A DNA stretch of 64,000 nt from GCA-2733415 sp965178655 (GCA_965178655.1 OZ238266.1:1860001-1924000); one strand, 5' to 3'; counted from the first letter of the stretch, positions 42,764-52,076 are shown. The notes: generated by a model not told the origin, from the sequence alone. Translations and numbers: made by a program.

Positions 42764-44026
42764 ATGTCATTCGAATCATTAGGATTATCAGATGCTTTAG
42801 TAAAAGCAGTTCATAAAAAAGGGTATACAAAACCTTCACCCATTCAAGAAAAGGCTATTCCTTTAGTGCTAGAAGGGAAAGATGTATTAGCATCTGCACA
42901 AACTGGAACTGGAAAAACAGCAGGGTTTACTTTGCCAATGTTACATGTTTTAGCAGCCCATAATAAATGGAAACGCAGGCCAATACGTGCCCTAGTGCTA
43001 ACGCCTACAAGAGAATTAGCGGCTCAAGTATATGAAAATGTACGTGAGTATAGTGAGTATTTAGATATAAGATCTATGGTTATTTTTGGTGGTGTAAAGC
43101 CAAAGCCACAAATACAAGCTTTGCGCAGTGGTGTAGATGTTTTGGTAGCTACTCCTGGTAGATTATTAGATTTACATAACCAGAAAGCATTATCTTTAGG
43201 TAAAGTTGAATTTTTGGTATTAGATGAGGCCGATAGAATGTTAGATATGGGTTTTCTTAGAGATATAAAGAAAGTTTTAGCGTTAATACCAAAAGAAAAG
43301 CAAACCTTATTGTTTTCAGCTACCTTTTCGCCAGAAATAAAATCATTTGCAAGCAGTATATTAAATAATCCAGTAGCGGTTGAAGCTGCTCCAGAAAATA
43401 CCACTGCAGAGAAAGTTATTCAAAAAGTATGTCGTGTAGATAAAGGTAAAAAGACGTCCTTAATTATTAAACTAATTAAAGAAGGACAGTGGAAACAAGT
43501 ATTGGTTTTTACGCGTACCAAACATGGCGCTAACAAATTAACCGAAAAAATGAATAAAAATGGCATTACAGCTGCTGCTATTCATGGTAATAAAAGTCAA
43601 AACGCACGAACTAAGGCATTGGCAGGTTTTAAAACAAACAAAGTTAGTGTGTTGGTTGCAACAGATATTGCTGCAAGAGGGTTGGATATACCGTTGCTTC
43701 CGCATGTTGTAAATTTTGAGTTACCAAACATGCCAGAGGATTATGTACACCGTATAGGACGCACAGGTAGAGCAGGGGCTTCTGGAGAAGCGCTATCTCT
43801 AGTTTGTGGTGAAGAGCGCGAATATCTAAAAAGTATAGAACGGTTATTAGGAGAAAAAATACCTGTAAAAAATATTGAAGGATTTGAGCCTAGTAAAGAA
43901 GATTTAGAGAGTGCTCCTATAAAAGGAAAGGCTCAAAAACGACACTCATCTAACAAAAATAATAATCGCAGAAGTAATAATAGAGGTAAATCTTCAAATT
44001 CAAAACGACCTTCTCAACGCCGATAG
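42764..44026 (+). CDS. DEAD-box ATP-dependent RNA helicase (RhlE-like)
   Basis: 420 residues from the ATG at 42764 (MSFESLGLSDALVKAVHKKGY); an in-frame TTG 18 bp earlier is less likely. Motifs in order: Q motif TKPSPIQEKAIP, I AQTGTGKTAG, Ia PTRELAAQ, Ib TPGRLLDL, II VLDEADRMLDMGF, III SATFS, IV VLVFTRTKHGANKL, V ATDIAARGLDI and VI YVHRIGRTGRAG. The tail (about 375-420) is basic, rich in N, K, R and S, as in RhlE-type helicases, and binds RNA nonspecifically. It likely remodels RNA during ribosome assembly or cold growth. A VF530-family gene follows after 7 bp. Confidence 0.93.
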   Translation: MSFESLGLSDALVKAVHKKGYTKPSPIQEKAIPLVLEGKDVLASAQTGTGKTAGFTLPMLHVLAAHNKWKRRPIRALVLTPTRELAAQVYENVREYSEYLDIRSMVIFGGVKPKPQIQALRSGVDVLVATPGRLLDLHNQKALSLGKVEFLVLDEADRMLDMGFLRDIKKVLALIPKEKQTLLFSATFSPEIKSFASSILNNPVAVEAAPENTTAEKVIQKVCRVDKGKKTSLIIKLIKEGQWKQVLVFTRTKHGANKLTEKMNKNGITAAAIHGNKSQNARTKALAGFKTNKVSVLVATDIAARGLDIPLLPHVVNFELPNMPEDYVHRIGRTGRAGASGEALSLVCGEEREYLKSIERLLGEKIPVKNIEGFEPSKEDLESAPIKGKAQKRHSSNKNNNRRSNNRGKSSNSKRPSQRR

Positions 44027-44033
44027 TATAACG

Positions 44034-44261
44034 ATGGAACAACAACCAAACAACCCATTACATGGTGTAAAATTAGCTACAATATTAGATGAACTAGTAG
44101 ACTATTATGGTTGGGAACATCTAGGGTTTAAGATTAAAATTAATTGTTTTAACAGTAATCCATCAAAAAAATCTAGTTTAAAGTTTTTGCGACGCACACC
44201 ATGGGCAAGAACAAAAGTGGAAGATTTATATTTGTATATGTTGCGTAAAACTAATAGGTGA
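44034..44261 (+). CDS. VF530-family small DNA-binding protein
   Basis: 75 residues. The family signature covers nearly the whole chain: NPLHGVKLATILDELVDYYGWEHLG, INCFNSNPSKKSSLKFLRRTPWAR and VEDLYLYML. VF530 (DUF2132) proteins have a compact helical fold with reported DNA binding; the biological role is unknown. It starts 7 bp after the DEAD-box gene, so the two are probably co-transcribed. It is convergent with the orphan 158-residue gene. Confidence 0.9.
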   Translation: MEQQPNNPLHGVKLATILDELVDYYGWEHLGFKIKINCFNSNPSKKSSLKFLRRTPWARTKVEDLYLYMLRKTNR

Positions 44262-44266
44262 TACTA

Positions 44267-44743
44267 TTACAGTGATAAGCCTTCTATTTGCTGGGTATAG
44301 TCATACTGTAAGTCCTCATGCAATGCCATTATTTTTTTCTCTATTCCAGAAATTTCTCGGTGATAAATATTTTGAAGTACAGTATTGTTTTTAATACTAG
44401 GACGCATTACTTTAAGTTGCGCACAGCAATGTAGTAATAATTCAATTTCGGTTTCTTTTTGTTTGGTGTAACGACAATACCGTTTTGTGTTACGAAATAT
44501 TTTCCGAACACTTTTTTTTATAAAATAGTAGGTTTTGGTATTGATGCCCTCAAACTGTTCATTAATGCCTTCTTTTACACTTGTTATAAAATGTTGCTCA
44601 TCATCGGAAAGAAATAATAAATAGGTTAGTAATTCCTTATTTTCTTTTTTAAACTTGGTTAATCGTAAGCACAATTGTAATAACTCATCATATGATTGAT
44701 GGGTTAAACCATTTTTTAATTCTTTTAAACTAGCGGTTTTCAT
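44267..44743 (-). CDS. Hypothetical protein, helical, between two helicase genes
   Basis: 158 residues, predicted all-helical, basic (Lys-rich) and without signal peptide, membrane helix or recognised motif. Heptad-like Leu/Ile spacing is present through LKELKNGLTHQSYDELLQLCLRL and EIELLLHCCAQL. It starts 9 bp after the stop of a DEAD-box helicase gene on the same strand, so it may be co-transcribed with that helicase. A regulatory or RNA-associated role is possible but not shown. Confidence 0.7.
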   Translation of the reverse strand: MKTASLKELKNGLTHQSYDELLQLCLRLTKFKKENKELLTYLLFLSDDEQHFITSVKEGINEQFEGINTKTYYFIKKSVRKIFRNTKRYCRYTKQKETEIELLLHCCAQLKVMRPSIKNNTVLQNIYHREISGIEKKIMALHEDLQYDYTQQIEGLSL

Positions 44744-44752
44744 AAGTGGCGA

Positions 44753-45988
44753 TTAATACCAACGTTTTTTGTTTTTTTTAGCCCCATCAGACTTTCTGCT
44801 TTTTTTATACTTGCTGCCTGATTTTTTATGAATAGGTGCTTTTGCTTTTGGGTCTAAAGGGTATGGGTGCTGGTCTTGTACCGGAAGGTAATTGTCAATT
44901 AATTTTTGAATATTGATAATGTATGTTTTTTCATCTGCAGAGCACAAAGTGTATGCAATACCTTTATTGCCGGCTCTACCTGTGCGCCCTATACGATGAA
45001 CGTATGTTTCAGAAACACTTGGCACATCAAAATTAATAACATTATCGAGTAGTTTAATGTCTAAACCTCTAGCAGCAACATCAGTAGCAATTAGAATGTT
45101 AACAGTACCTCGTTTAAATTGATTTAAAGATTCTTGTCGGTCACTCTGGCTCTTGTCGCCGTGTATGCTGGCGACTTTGAAATCGTTTTTTAACAAAGAT
45201 TGTTCAAGTTTTTCAACACCATATTTTGTACGCCTAAAAATAAGAACAGTACCTTCAATATTATTTCTTAATAGGTGTAAACACAACTCAATTTTTTTTG
45301 GTTTCGGAGTGTAGTATAGTAATTGTTGTACAGTCTTTGCAGTAGATGAGGTAGGGGTAACAGCTACTTTTTCAGGGTTTGTTAAAATAGTATCTGCAAG
45401 GCTAACTACTTTGTGTGGCATTGTTGCTGAAAACAATAGTGTTTGTTTATTGCTAGGGCATAGGCGTTCAATTTTTCTAACATCGTCTATAAATCCCATG
45501 TCTAGCATTAGGTCAGCCTCATCAAGTACTAAAGTTTCAATAAAACTCAAGTTAATACAATCTTGTTTGTGTAAGTCTAATAGCCTTCCGGGTGTAGCAA
45601 TGATAATATCAACACCATTTTTAAGAATTTCTTTTTGTGGTTCAATAGAAGCTCCTCCAAAAATAACTGTTGACTTTAGACTAGTATGTGTACTGTATTT
45701 TTTAAAATTAGCATTGATTTGTATAGCTAATTCACGTGTTGGACTAACAATAAGTGCACGTGTTTTTTTTGCTTTTTTTCCAGACTCTTGTTTGTCAAAA
45801 AGCAATTGTAATATAGGCAGGGCAAATGCGGCCGTTTTTCCAGTTCCAGTTTGAGCAGATGCAATTAAATCTTTTTTTGCTAATATAATAGGGATAGCAT
45901 ATTCTTGAATAGGAGTGGGGCTATCGTAGTTTTTTTCTTCGATAGCTTTTAGAATAGGTTTATTTAGCTTAAGGTCTTTAAATTGCAT
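44753..45988 (-). CDS. DEAD-box ATP-dependent RNA helicase
   Basis: 411 residues. Motifs: Q motif DSPTPIQEYAIP, I AQTGTGKTAA, Ia PTRELAIQ, Ib TPGRLLDLH, II VLDEADLMLDMGF, III SATMP, IV VLIFRRTKYGVEKLEQ, V ATDVAARGLDI and VI YVHRIGRTGRAG, with a short basic tail (HKKSGSKYKKSRKSDGAKKNKK). It is a paralogue of the RhlE-like helicase 0.7 kb away on the opposite strand. It likely acts on structured RNA, perhaps during ribosome biogenesis. It has its own promoter at 46006. Confidence 0.93.
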   Translation of the reverse strand: MQFKDLKLNKPILKAIEEKNYDSPTPIQEYAIPIILAKKDLIASAQTGTGKTAAFALPILQLLFDKQESGKKAKKTRALIVSPTRELAIQINANFKKYSTHTSLKSTVIFGGASIEPQKEILKNGVDIIIATPGRLLDLHKQDCINLSFIETLVLDEADLMLDMGFIDDVRKIERLCPSNKQTLLFSATMPHKVVSLADTILTNPEKVAVTPTSSTAKTVQQLLYYTPKPKKIELCLHLLRNNIEGTVLIFRRTKYGVEKLEQSLLKNDFKVASIHGDKSQSDRQESLNQFKRGTVNILIATDVAARGLDIKLLDNVINFDVPSVSETYVHRIGRTGRAGNKGIAYTLCSADEKTYIINIQKLIDNYLPVQDQHPYPLDPKAKAPIHKKSGSKYKKSRKSDGAKKNKKRWY

Positions 45989-46005
45989 AGGTGTTTTATA
46001 TGTGC

Positions 46006-46013
46006 CAAAGATA
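46006..46013 (-). promoter_or_regulatory. -7 promoter box for the second DEAD-box gene
   Basis: Minus-strand TATCTTTG, an exact TAnnTTTG match, 17 bp upstream of the ATG at 45988. Confidence 0.6.
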
Positions 46014-46030
46014 CAGAAAAAAGCATAAAA

Positions 46031-46057
46031 AAACCATCTACTAAAAGCAGATGGTTT
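46031..46057 (-). terminator. Terminator of the marR-fadNAE operon
   Basis: On the minus strand, a 9-bp stem (AAACCATCT / AGATGGTTT) with a 9-nt loop and a seven-U tail, 25 bp after the fadE stop. Confidence 0.85.
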
Positions 46058-46081
46058 AATGTAAACTATTTTTATTTTAAT

Positions 46082-47878
46082 CTAGAAACAGTATCTGTTT
46101 TCTTCGCTTACTTTTTCTGCTATTTGCTTTCTTAAAGCAACAACATTAGGATAGTTTGCGTATTTAGTAAAACGTTTAAGTCCCATTAACATCATACGTT
46201 GCTCATCTCCTTCTGCAAAAGAAATAATACCTTCTTTAGCATTTTTAATAATAATTTCAACAGCATTATATAGGTATAATTGAGACATTGCTATTTGATG
46301 CTTTTGGCTCTCTTCTCCGTTTCGTTTTGCGTTTTTCTCAGTTCTTAGAATAGCCGATTCTGCCATGTATATTTCAATTAAAATATTAGACGCTGCTGTT
46401 AAGAGTTGTTGATGCTCTTCTAGTGCTGGTCCGAACTTCTGAATAGCACCACCTGCAACCATTAAAAATACTTTTTTAAGCTTGGTTAGAATTTCTTTTT
46501 CTTCTGAAAATAATTCAGAATAGTCTGGAGTATCAAAAGATGGTATACCAGTTAATTCATCAGCAACTGCCGTAGCAGGTCCTAGTAAATCTACATGTCC
46601 TTTCATGGCTTTTTTAACAAGCATTCCAACAGATAGTAGTCGGTTAATTTCATTGGTTCCTTCGTAAATTCTTGCAATACGAGAATCTCTCCAAGCAGAT
46701 TCCATAGGGGTCTCTTCAGAGAATCCCATTCCTCCAAAAATTTGAATTCCTTCATCTGCACAAGCTTGTACATCTTCAGAAACAGCTACTTTTAAGATAG
46801 AACATTCAATAGCGTATTCTTCAACACCTTTAAGTTCTGCTTCTTGGTGTGAGTTTCCTGCAGCTTCACGCATGGCAATACGGTCTTCAATGTTTTTTGC
46901 TGCTCTGTATGATGCAGATTCACCAACATATGCATTGGTAGTCATTTCTGCTAATTTTAATTTTATGGCACCAAACTCTGATATAGGTGTTTTAAATTGT
47001 TTACGTTCGGTAGCGTATTTAACAGCCTCGGTAACAACACGTCTTTGTGAGTCTAAGCAGGCTGCAGCTAATTTAATACGACCTACATTTAAAGCATTCA
47101 TGGCAATTTTAAATCCGTTTCCTCTTTCAGAAAGCATGTTTTCTGCAGGGACTACTGTGTCGCTAAAAAATACCTGACGGGTAGATGAAGCACGAATACC
47201 TAATTTGTGTTCTTCTTCTCCTAAGGTAATTCCGTTTGGATTAGCAGCATCATACTCTACAATAAAACCAGTAATATTTTTATCATTTTCAATACGAGCA
47301 AAAACAATCATAACATTACAAAAACCTGCGTTTGAAATCCACATTTTTTGTCCGCTAATCTTGTAAGATTTTCCATCTTCAGATAGTACAGCAATTGTTT
47401 TACCAGAGTTGGCATCAGATCCAGCACCTGGTTCTGTTAAACAATAAGATCCAAACCATTCTCCAGAGGCTAATTTAGGAACGTATTTTTGCTTTTGTGC
47501 TTCTGTACCATATAATGTAATTGGCATAGTTCCGATACCTGTATGTGCTCCAAAGGCAGTACTAAATGATCCTGTACCACTTGAAATATAGTCACAAGTT
47601 AGCATGGTAGAGACAAATCCCATACCCATTCCGCCATAAGCTTCAGGAACAGCAACTCCTAAAAACCCTAATTCTCCAGCTTTACGCATAACGTCTTCTG
47701 TAAGCGCGTAGTCTTTGTTTTCAAATCGGTTCTTATGAGGAATTATTTCACGTTCATTAAATTCTTGAACTGCTTCTTTCATCATATTTTGCTCTTCAGA
47801 AAAGTCTTCTGGAGTAAATATGTCTTCACATTTTGTTTCTTTTACAAGGAATTGTCCTCCTCTTAGTAATTCTGCCAT
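46082..47878 (-). CDS. fadE: Acyl-CoA dehydrogenase (FadE)
   Basis: 598 residues, the long form found in FadE of Bacillus, where the extra C-terminal helical domain follows the usual flavoprotein fold. It carries out the first, FAD-dependent, step of beta-oxidation. Motifs: AFGAHTGIGTMPITLYGTE, YCLTEPGAGSDANSGKT (flavin binding), SNAGFCNVMIVFARI, ASSTRQVFF, the region around YATERKQF, and QIFGGMGFSEETPMESAWRDSRIARIYEGTNEIN, where the Glu of YEGTNE is the likely catalytic base. It is the last gene of marR-fadN-fadA-fadE. Confidence 0.94.
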   Translation of the reverse strand: MAELLRGGQFLVKETKCEDIFTPEDFSEEQNMMKEAVQEFNEREIIPHKNRFENKDYALTEDVMRKAGELGFLGVAVPEAYGGMGMGFVSTMLTCDYISSGTGSFSTAFGAHTGIGTMPITLYGTEAQKQKYVPKLASGEWFGSYCLTEPGAGSDANSGKTIAVLSEDGKSYKISGQKMWISNAGFCNVMIVFARIENDKNITGFIVEYDAANPNGITLGEEEHKLGIRASSTRQVFFSDTVVPAENMLSERGNGFKIAMNALNVGRIKLAAACLDSQRRVVTEAVKYATERKQFKTPISEFGAIKLKLAEMTTNAYVGESASYRAAKNIEDRIAMREAAGNSHQEAELKGVEEYAIECSILKVAVSEDVQACADEGIQIFGGMGFSEETPMESAWRDSRIARIYEGTNEINRLLSVGMLVKKAMKGHVDLLGPATAVADELTGIPSFDTPDYSELFSEEKEILTKLKKVFLMVAGGAIQKFGPALEEHQQLLTAASNILIEIYMAESAILRTEKNAKRNGEESQKHQIAMSQLYLYNAVEIIIKNAKEGIISFAEGDEQRMMLMGLKRFTKYANYPNVVALRKQIAEKVSEENRYCF

Positions 47879-47934
47879 TGTATTTGGTTAATTTTGAATG
47901 ATTAGTTTTTGTTGTTTTGACTAGTTTGTTAAAT

Positions 47935-49125
47935 TTATTTTAAAAACTCATATACGCCAGCTGCTCCTTGACCTGTACCTACGCACATGGTAACCATACC
48001 GTATTTTCCAGTCATGTCACGTTTGCGCATTTCGTCAAATAGTTGCACAGACAGTTTAGCACCTGTACATCCTAATGGGTGACCTAATGCAATAGCACCA
48101 CCATTTACGTTAATAATATCAGGGTTTAAGTCTAATTCTCTTATAACTGCTAATGATTGTGAGGCAAAGGCCTCATTTAATTCAATTAGTTCAATATCTT
48201 TTTGTTGTAGCCCTGCTTGTTTCAGTACTTTTGGAATTGCAGCAACTGGGCCAATTCCCATAATTCTTGGTTCTACACCAGCTGCGGCGTAGTTTACCAT
48301 TCTGGCAATTGGTTCAAGGTTTAATTCTTTTACCATTTTTTCGCTCATGATTAAAGCAAAAGCAGCACCATCACTCATCTGTGATGAATTTCCGGCAGTT
48401 ACACTACCACCAGCAGCAAATACCGGACGTAATTTATTTAAAGCAGCAACGCTAGAACCAGCACGAGGACCTTCATCTTTAGTTACAGTATAACTTTTTG
48501 TTGCTTTTTTTCCATTTGCATCAATGTATGTTTGGTTAACATTAATAGGAGCAATTTGATCTTGAAAACGATTTTCGGCTTGTGCTTTTAGTGCTTTCAT
48601 GTGTGAGTTGAAAGCAAATTCATCTTGGTCTTCTCGTGAAATATTAAATTGGTTGGCTACTGCTTCTGCAGTGTTTCCCATTCCCCAATAATAATCTTCG
48701 TGTCCGGCATTAATAACGTCGTAGTTTAATTCAGTTTTATATCCTGTCATAGGAACAGAACTCATGCTTTCTGCACCACCTGCAATGATACAGTCTGCCA
48801 TTCCTGCTTGAATTTTTGCTGCTGCCATGCTAATTGTTTCAATTCCTGAAGAACAAAACCTGTTTACGGTTACTCCGGGTACGTCAACAATATCTAGTCC
48901 CATTAATGAGATTAGGCGTCCCATGTTTAGTCCTTGAGATCCTTCGGGCATTGCATTGCCAACAATGACATCATCAATACGAGATTTGTCAAAGTTAGGT
49001 AGCTTGTCCATCATGTACTTAATGGTTTCTGCAGCAAGTTCGTCTGTTCTTTTGAAACGAAATACACCCTTAGGTGCTTTACCTACTGCTGTTCTGTATG
49101 CTTTTACTATATATGCTGTTTTCAT
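47935..49125 (-). CDS. fadA: 3-ketoacyl-CoA thiolase
   Basis: 396 residues. It cleaves 3-ketoacyl-CoA to acetyl-CoA and a shortened acyl-CoA. Catalytic segments: FCSSGIETISMAA with the nucleophilic Cys near 91, the ELNEAFASQ motif, GGAIALGHPLGCTGAKL with the catalytic His, and MCVGTGQGAAGVYE with the second Cys. The length and motif set are those of FadA-type degradative thiolases. It lies between fadN and fadE with short gaps (30 and 56 bp), the same order as in the Bacillus fadNAE operon. Confidence 0.95.
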   Translation of the reverse strand: MKTAYIVKAYRTAVGKAPKGVFRFKRTDELAAETIKYMMDKLPNFDKSRIDDVIVGNAMPEGSQGLNMGRLISLMGLDIVDVPGVTVNRFCSSGIETISMAAAKIQAGMADCIIAGGAESMSSVPMTGYKTELNYDVINAGHEDYYWGMGNTAEAVANQFNISREDQDEFAFNSHMKALKAQAENRFQDQIAPINVNQTYIDANGKKATKSYTVTKDEGPRAGSSVAALNKLRPVFAAGGSVTAGNSSQMSDGAAFALIMSEKMVKELNLEPIARMVNYAAAGVEPRIMGIGPVAAIPKVLKQAGLQQKDIELIELNEAFASQSLAVIRELDLNPDIINVNGGAIALGHPLGCTGAKLSVQLFDEMRKRDMTGKYGMVTMCVGTGQGAAGVYEFLK

Positions 49126-49155
49126 TTTTTTTATCTATTTAAATATTATCGAAGA

Positions 49156-51561
49156 TTAGTTACGTAGTGGTCTACCTTTTTTTAACATATGTTCTAATCT
49201 TTCTAATGTTTTTCGTTCTGTTGTTAGTGATAAAAATGCTTCGCGTTCAAGGTCTAACAGGTATTGTTCAGAGACCATTGTTGGTTCAGATAAATCACCA
49301 CCAGCCATAACATATGCTAGTTTGTTAGCCACTTTTTTATCATGTGCACTAATATATTTTCCTGCTTCCATAGAATCTGTTCCTACTAAGAACATACCTA
49401 AAGCTTGTTTACCAAGTACTTTTACATCGGTTCTCTTTACAGGTTGTGTATATCCTTGCTCTGCCATGAGTATAGCTTGTGCCTTTGCAGCAGCTATTTG
49501 TCTGTCTTTATTTACAACAACAATATCTTTTCCTTTTTGTAGTAATTTTAAATCGTATGCTTCATAAGCAGAAGTGGCTACTTTTGCCATTGCTACTGTT
49601 AAGAAGTTTTCTTGTAATCGGTTTAATTCTACATCATTTTTCTCAAAAGAATCAGATGCTCTTAGGGCCATTTCTTTAGAACCACCACCACCTGGTATAA
49701 CACCTACACCAAATTCTACTAAACCTATATAAGTTTCAGCGGCAGCAACAACTTTATCGGCATGTAATGCTAATTCACATCCACCACCAAGTGTCATACC
49801 GTGTGGCGCAACTATTGTTGGGATACCAGAATAACGTAAGCGCATAGTGGTATCTTGAAAATATTTGATAGCCATGTTCATTTCGTCATACTCTTGCTCA
49901 ACAGCCATCATAAAGATCATGGCAATGTTTGCGCCAACAGAAAAGTTTGCTCCTTGGTTACCAATAACTAGTCCTTGGTAGTTTTTCTCGGCTAAATCAA
50001 TAGCTTTGTTTAGTCCTGAAAGTACATCACCTCCAATAGCGTTCATTTTTGATTGGAACTCTACGTTTAAGATACCGTCTCCAATATCTTCAATAATGAC
50101 TCCTGAGTTTTTAAATACTTCAGTTGTTTTTCTGATGTTATCTAGGATGATAAATGAATCTTGTCCCGGTTTTTTAAGTTGCGATTTTTTAGCAATATCA
50201 TAATAATATGTAGCACCTTCTTTTACGGTGTAAAAACTAGTGTTTCCTGAGGCTATCATGTCGGTTATCCAAGCAGCAGGAGCTAATCCTTCTGCTTTCA
50301 TAAGCTCAATACCTTTTTCAAGACCTATGGCATCCCATATTTGAAACGGACCATGTTCCCAACCAAAACCAGCTTTCATAGCATCGTCAATTTTATATAC
50401 ATCGTCTGATATTTCTGGTATGCGATTAGCTACATAAGCAAATAATGCAGCAAAACTTTTTCTGTAAAACTCACCAGCGCGATCTTTTCCTGAGACTAAT
50501 ACTTTAAATCGATCATATACATTATCAATTGTTTTGGTTAGCTCTAATGTTGCAAATTTTGCGCGTTTTTTTGAACGGTATTCAAGAGTGTTAAGGTCTA
50601 ATGAAAGAATTTCTTTTTTACCGTTTGCATCAACAGATTTTTTGTAAAATCCTTGTTTTGTTTTACTTCCTAGCCATTTGTTTTCCATCATGGTATTGAT
50701 GAAGTCTGGTAGCTCAAATAGGTCATGTGACTCGTCATTAGGACAGTTTTCATGGATACCATTAGCAACATGTACTAGGGTGTCTAATCCAACAACATCT
50801 ACTGTACGGAAGGTAGCAGATTTTGGGCGGCCTATAACTGGTCCGCTTAGTTTATCAACTTCTTCAATGGTGAATCCTGATTCTTTTACCATATGAAATA
50901 AACTCATAATACTAAAAATACCAATTCTATTTCCAATAAACGCAGGGGTGTCTTTAGCAATTACCGATGTTTTTCCTAAGAATTTTTCACCATAACTGTT
51001 TAGAAAGTCTAAAACGTCATTAGAGGTGTTTGGTCCTGGTATTATTTCGAATAATTTTAGGTATCGTGCAGGGTTAAAGAAGTGTGTTCCGCAAAAGTGT
51101 TTTTGAAAATCATCACTACGTCCTTCACTCATAAATTTTATAGGAATTCCTGAAGTGTTAGAAGTGATTAGTGTTCCTGGTTTTCTATACTTTTCAATGC
51201 TTTCGAAAACCATTTTTTTAATATCTAATCGCTCTACAACAACTTCAATAATCCAGTCTACATCAGCAATTTTAGCAATATCATCTTCTAAGTTTCCTGT
51301 TTTAATTCTATTTGCAAATTTTTGTGAATAGATAGGAGAGGGCTTTGATTTTAAAGCTGCCTTTAATGAGTCGTTTACTAATCTATTACGAACAATGCTG
51401 TCTTCAAGGCTTAATCCTTTGGCTTTTTCTTTCTCGGTTAATTCTCGTGGTACAATGTCAAGTAATAGTACTTCTACGCCTATATTAGCAAAATGACAAG
51501 CAATTCCACTTCCCATAATGCCTGACCCGACTACTGCAACTTTTTTTATTAGTCTCTGCAT
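49156..51561 (-). CDS. fadN: 3-hydroxyacyl-CoA dehydrogenase / enoyl-CoA hydratase fusion (FadN type)
   Basis: 801 residues. The dehydrogenase is N-terminal (about 5-420): VAVVGSGIMGSGIACHFANIGVEVLLLD (NAD-binding Rossmann), CGTHFFNPARYLKLFEIIPG with the catalytic His/Glu pair, and FIGNRIGIF. The enoyl-CoA hydratase domain is C-terminal (about 510-720), with GNQGANFSVGANIA and GMTLGGGCELALHADKVVAAAETYIGLVEFGVGVIPGGGGSKEMA. This order is the reverse of E. coli FadB and matches FadN. It carries out steps two and three of beta-oxidation. It starts 7 bp after marR and is followed by fadA. Confidence 0.95.
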   Translation of the reverse strand: MQRLIKKVAVVGSGIMGSGIACHFANIGVEVLLLDIVPRELTEKEKAKGLSLEDSIVRNRLVNDSLKAALKSKPSPIYSQKFANRIKTGNLEDDIAKIADVDWIIEVVVERLDIKKMVFESIEKYRKPGTLITSNTSGIPIKFMSEGRSDDFQKHFCGTHFFNPARYLKLFEIIPGPNTSNDVLDFLNSYGEKFLGKTSVIAKDTPAFIGNRIGIFSIMSLFHMVKESGFTIEEVDKLSGPVIGRPKSATFRTVDVVGLDTLVHVANGIHENCPNDESHDLFELPDFINTMMENKWLGSKTKQGFYKKSVDANGKKEILSLDLNTLEYRSKKRAKFATLELTKTIDNVYDRFKVLVSGKDRAGEFYRKSFAALFAYVANRIPEISDDVYKIDDAMKAGFGWEHGPFQIWDAIGLEKGIELMKAEGLAPAAWITDMIASGNTSFYTVKEGATYYYDIAKKSQLKKPGQDSFIILDNIRKTTEVFKNSGVIIEDIGDGILNVEFQSKMNAIGGDVLSGLNKAIDLAEKNYQGLVIGNQGANFSVGANIAMIFMMAVEQEYDEMNMAIKYFQDTTMRLRYSGIPTIVAPHGMTLGGGCELALHADKVVAAAETYIGLVEFGVGVIPGGGGSKEMALRASDSFEKNDVELNRLQENFLTVAMAKVATSAYEAYDLKLLQKGKDIVVVNKDRQIAAAKAQAILMAEQGYTQPVKRTDVKVLGKQALGMFLVGTDSMEAGKYISAHDKKVANKLAYVMAGGDLSEPTMVSEQYLLDLEREAFLSLTTERKTLERLEHMLKKGRPLRN

Positions 51562-51568
51562 TTTAATT

Positions 51569-52006
51569 TTATTTATTATTAAATATATTTCGTTGTTGTA
51601 TTGATTCTAAAATAATATCTGCAACATCATAAAAAATGGATAGTTTTTCTTCTCCTATTTTTTCAATGATTGCAGCGTTAAATGTATGTACTTTGTCTTT
51701 GGAAAGGTTTCTCATCTCTATACCGTATTCGGTTAAAAAAATTAAGACACTTCTACCATCCTTTTTGTTTTTTTTACGTGTAATTAGGCCTTTTTCTTCC
51801 ATACTTTTTAAGGTTCTGGAAAGACTTGTAGGCTCTATACCCATTTTAGGCCCTAGTGCTGTTGATGGGGTTCCGTTTTTGTCAATATTTAACAAAGTAA
51901 AGGCTACAGCCATTGTAGTTCCATACTTGGTAGCTTCCTCATTATAAGATTTTGCTACGCCTTGCCAAGTAGCTCTTAGTGCATGGTCAATGGTGCGTTC
52001 TTTCAT
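51569..52006 (-). CDS. MarR-family transcriptional regulator
   Basis: 145 residues. The winged helix-turn-helix is visible as GTPSTALGPKMGIEPTSLSRTLKSMEEKGLITRKKNKKDGRSVLIFLTEYGIEM, with flanking dimerisation helices. It is the first gene of the beta-oxidation operon, 7 bp before fadN. A perfect inverted repeat lies in its own promoter (52051-52076), so it probably represses the operon and itself and is released by a fatty-acyl ligand, which would parallel FadR regulation elsewhere. The ligand is inferred, not seen. Confidence 0.9.
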   Translation of the reverse strand: MKERTIDHALRATWQGVAKSYNEEATKYGTTMAVAFTLLNIDKNGTPSTALGPKMGIEPTSLSRTLKSMEEKGLITRKKNKKDGRSVLIFLTEYGIEMRNLSKDKVHTFNAAIIEKIGEEKLSIFYDVADIILESIQQRNIFNNK

Positions 52007-52038
52007 AAAATGTTTACTCTTTGATTAAAAAATGTTTT

Positions 52039-52046
52039 CAAAGATA
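52039..52046 (-). promoter_or_regulatory. -7 promoter box of the marR-fadNAE operon
   Basis: Minus-strand TATCTTTG, an exact TAnnTTTG match, 32 bp upstream of the marR ATG and 4 bp downstream of the palindromic operator candidate. Confidence 0.65.
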
Positions 52047-52050
52047 TAAA

Positions 52051-52076
52051 ATTTTATTATGCACGCATAATAAAAT
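52051..52076. promoter_or_regulatory. Palindromic MarR operator candidate
   Basis: A perfect 12-2-12 inverted repeat: ATTTTATTATGC - AC - GCATAATAAAAT. It covers the -10 to -35 interval of the marR promoter, with the -7 box 4 bp away. The size and placement fit a homodimeric MarR repressor site. It is not followed by a T tract and is upstream of the promoter, so it is not a terminator. Confidence 0.75.

Noticed and set aside
52051..52076. Perfect inverted repeat considered as a terminator
   Set aside because: It lies upstream of the marR promoter, lacks a U tract on the relevant side, and a separate terminator is present at 52087-52115; an operator explains it better.
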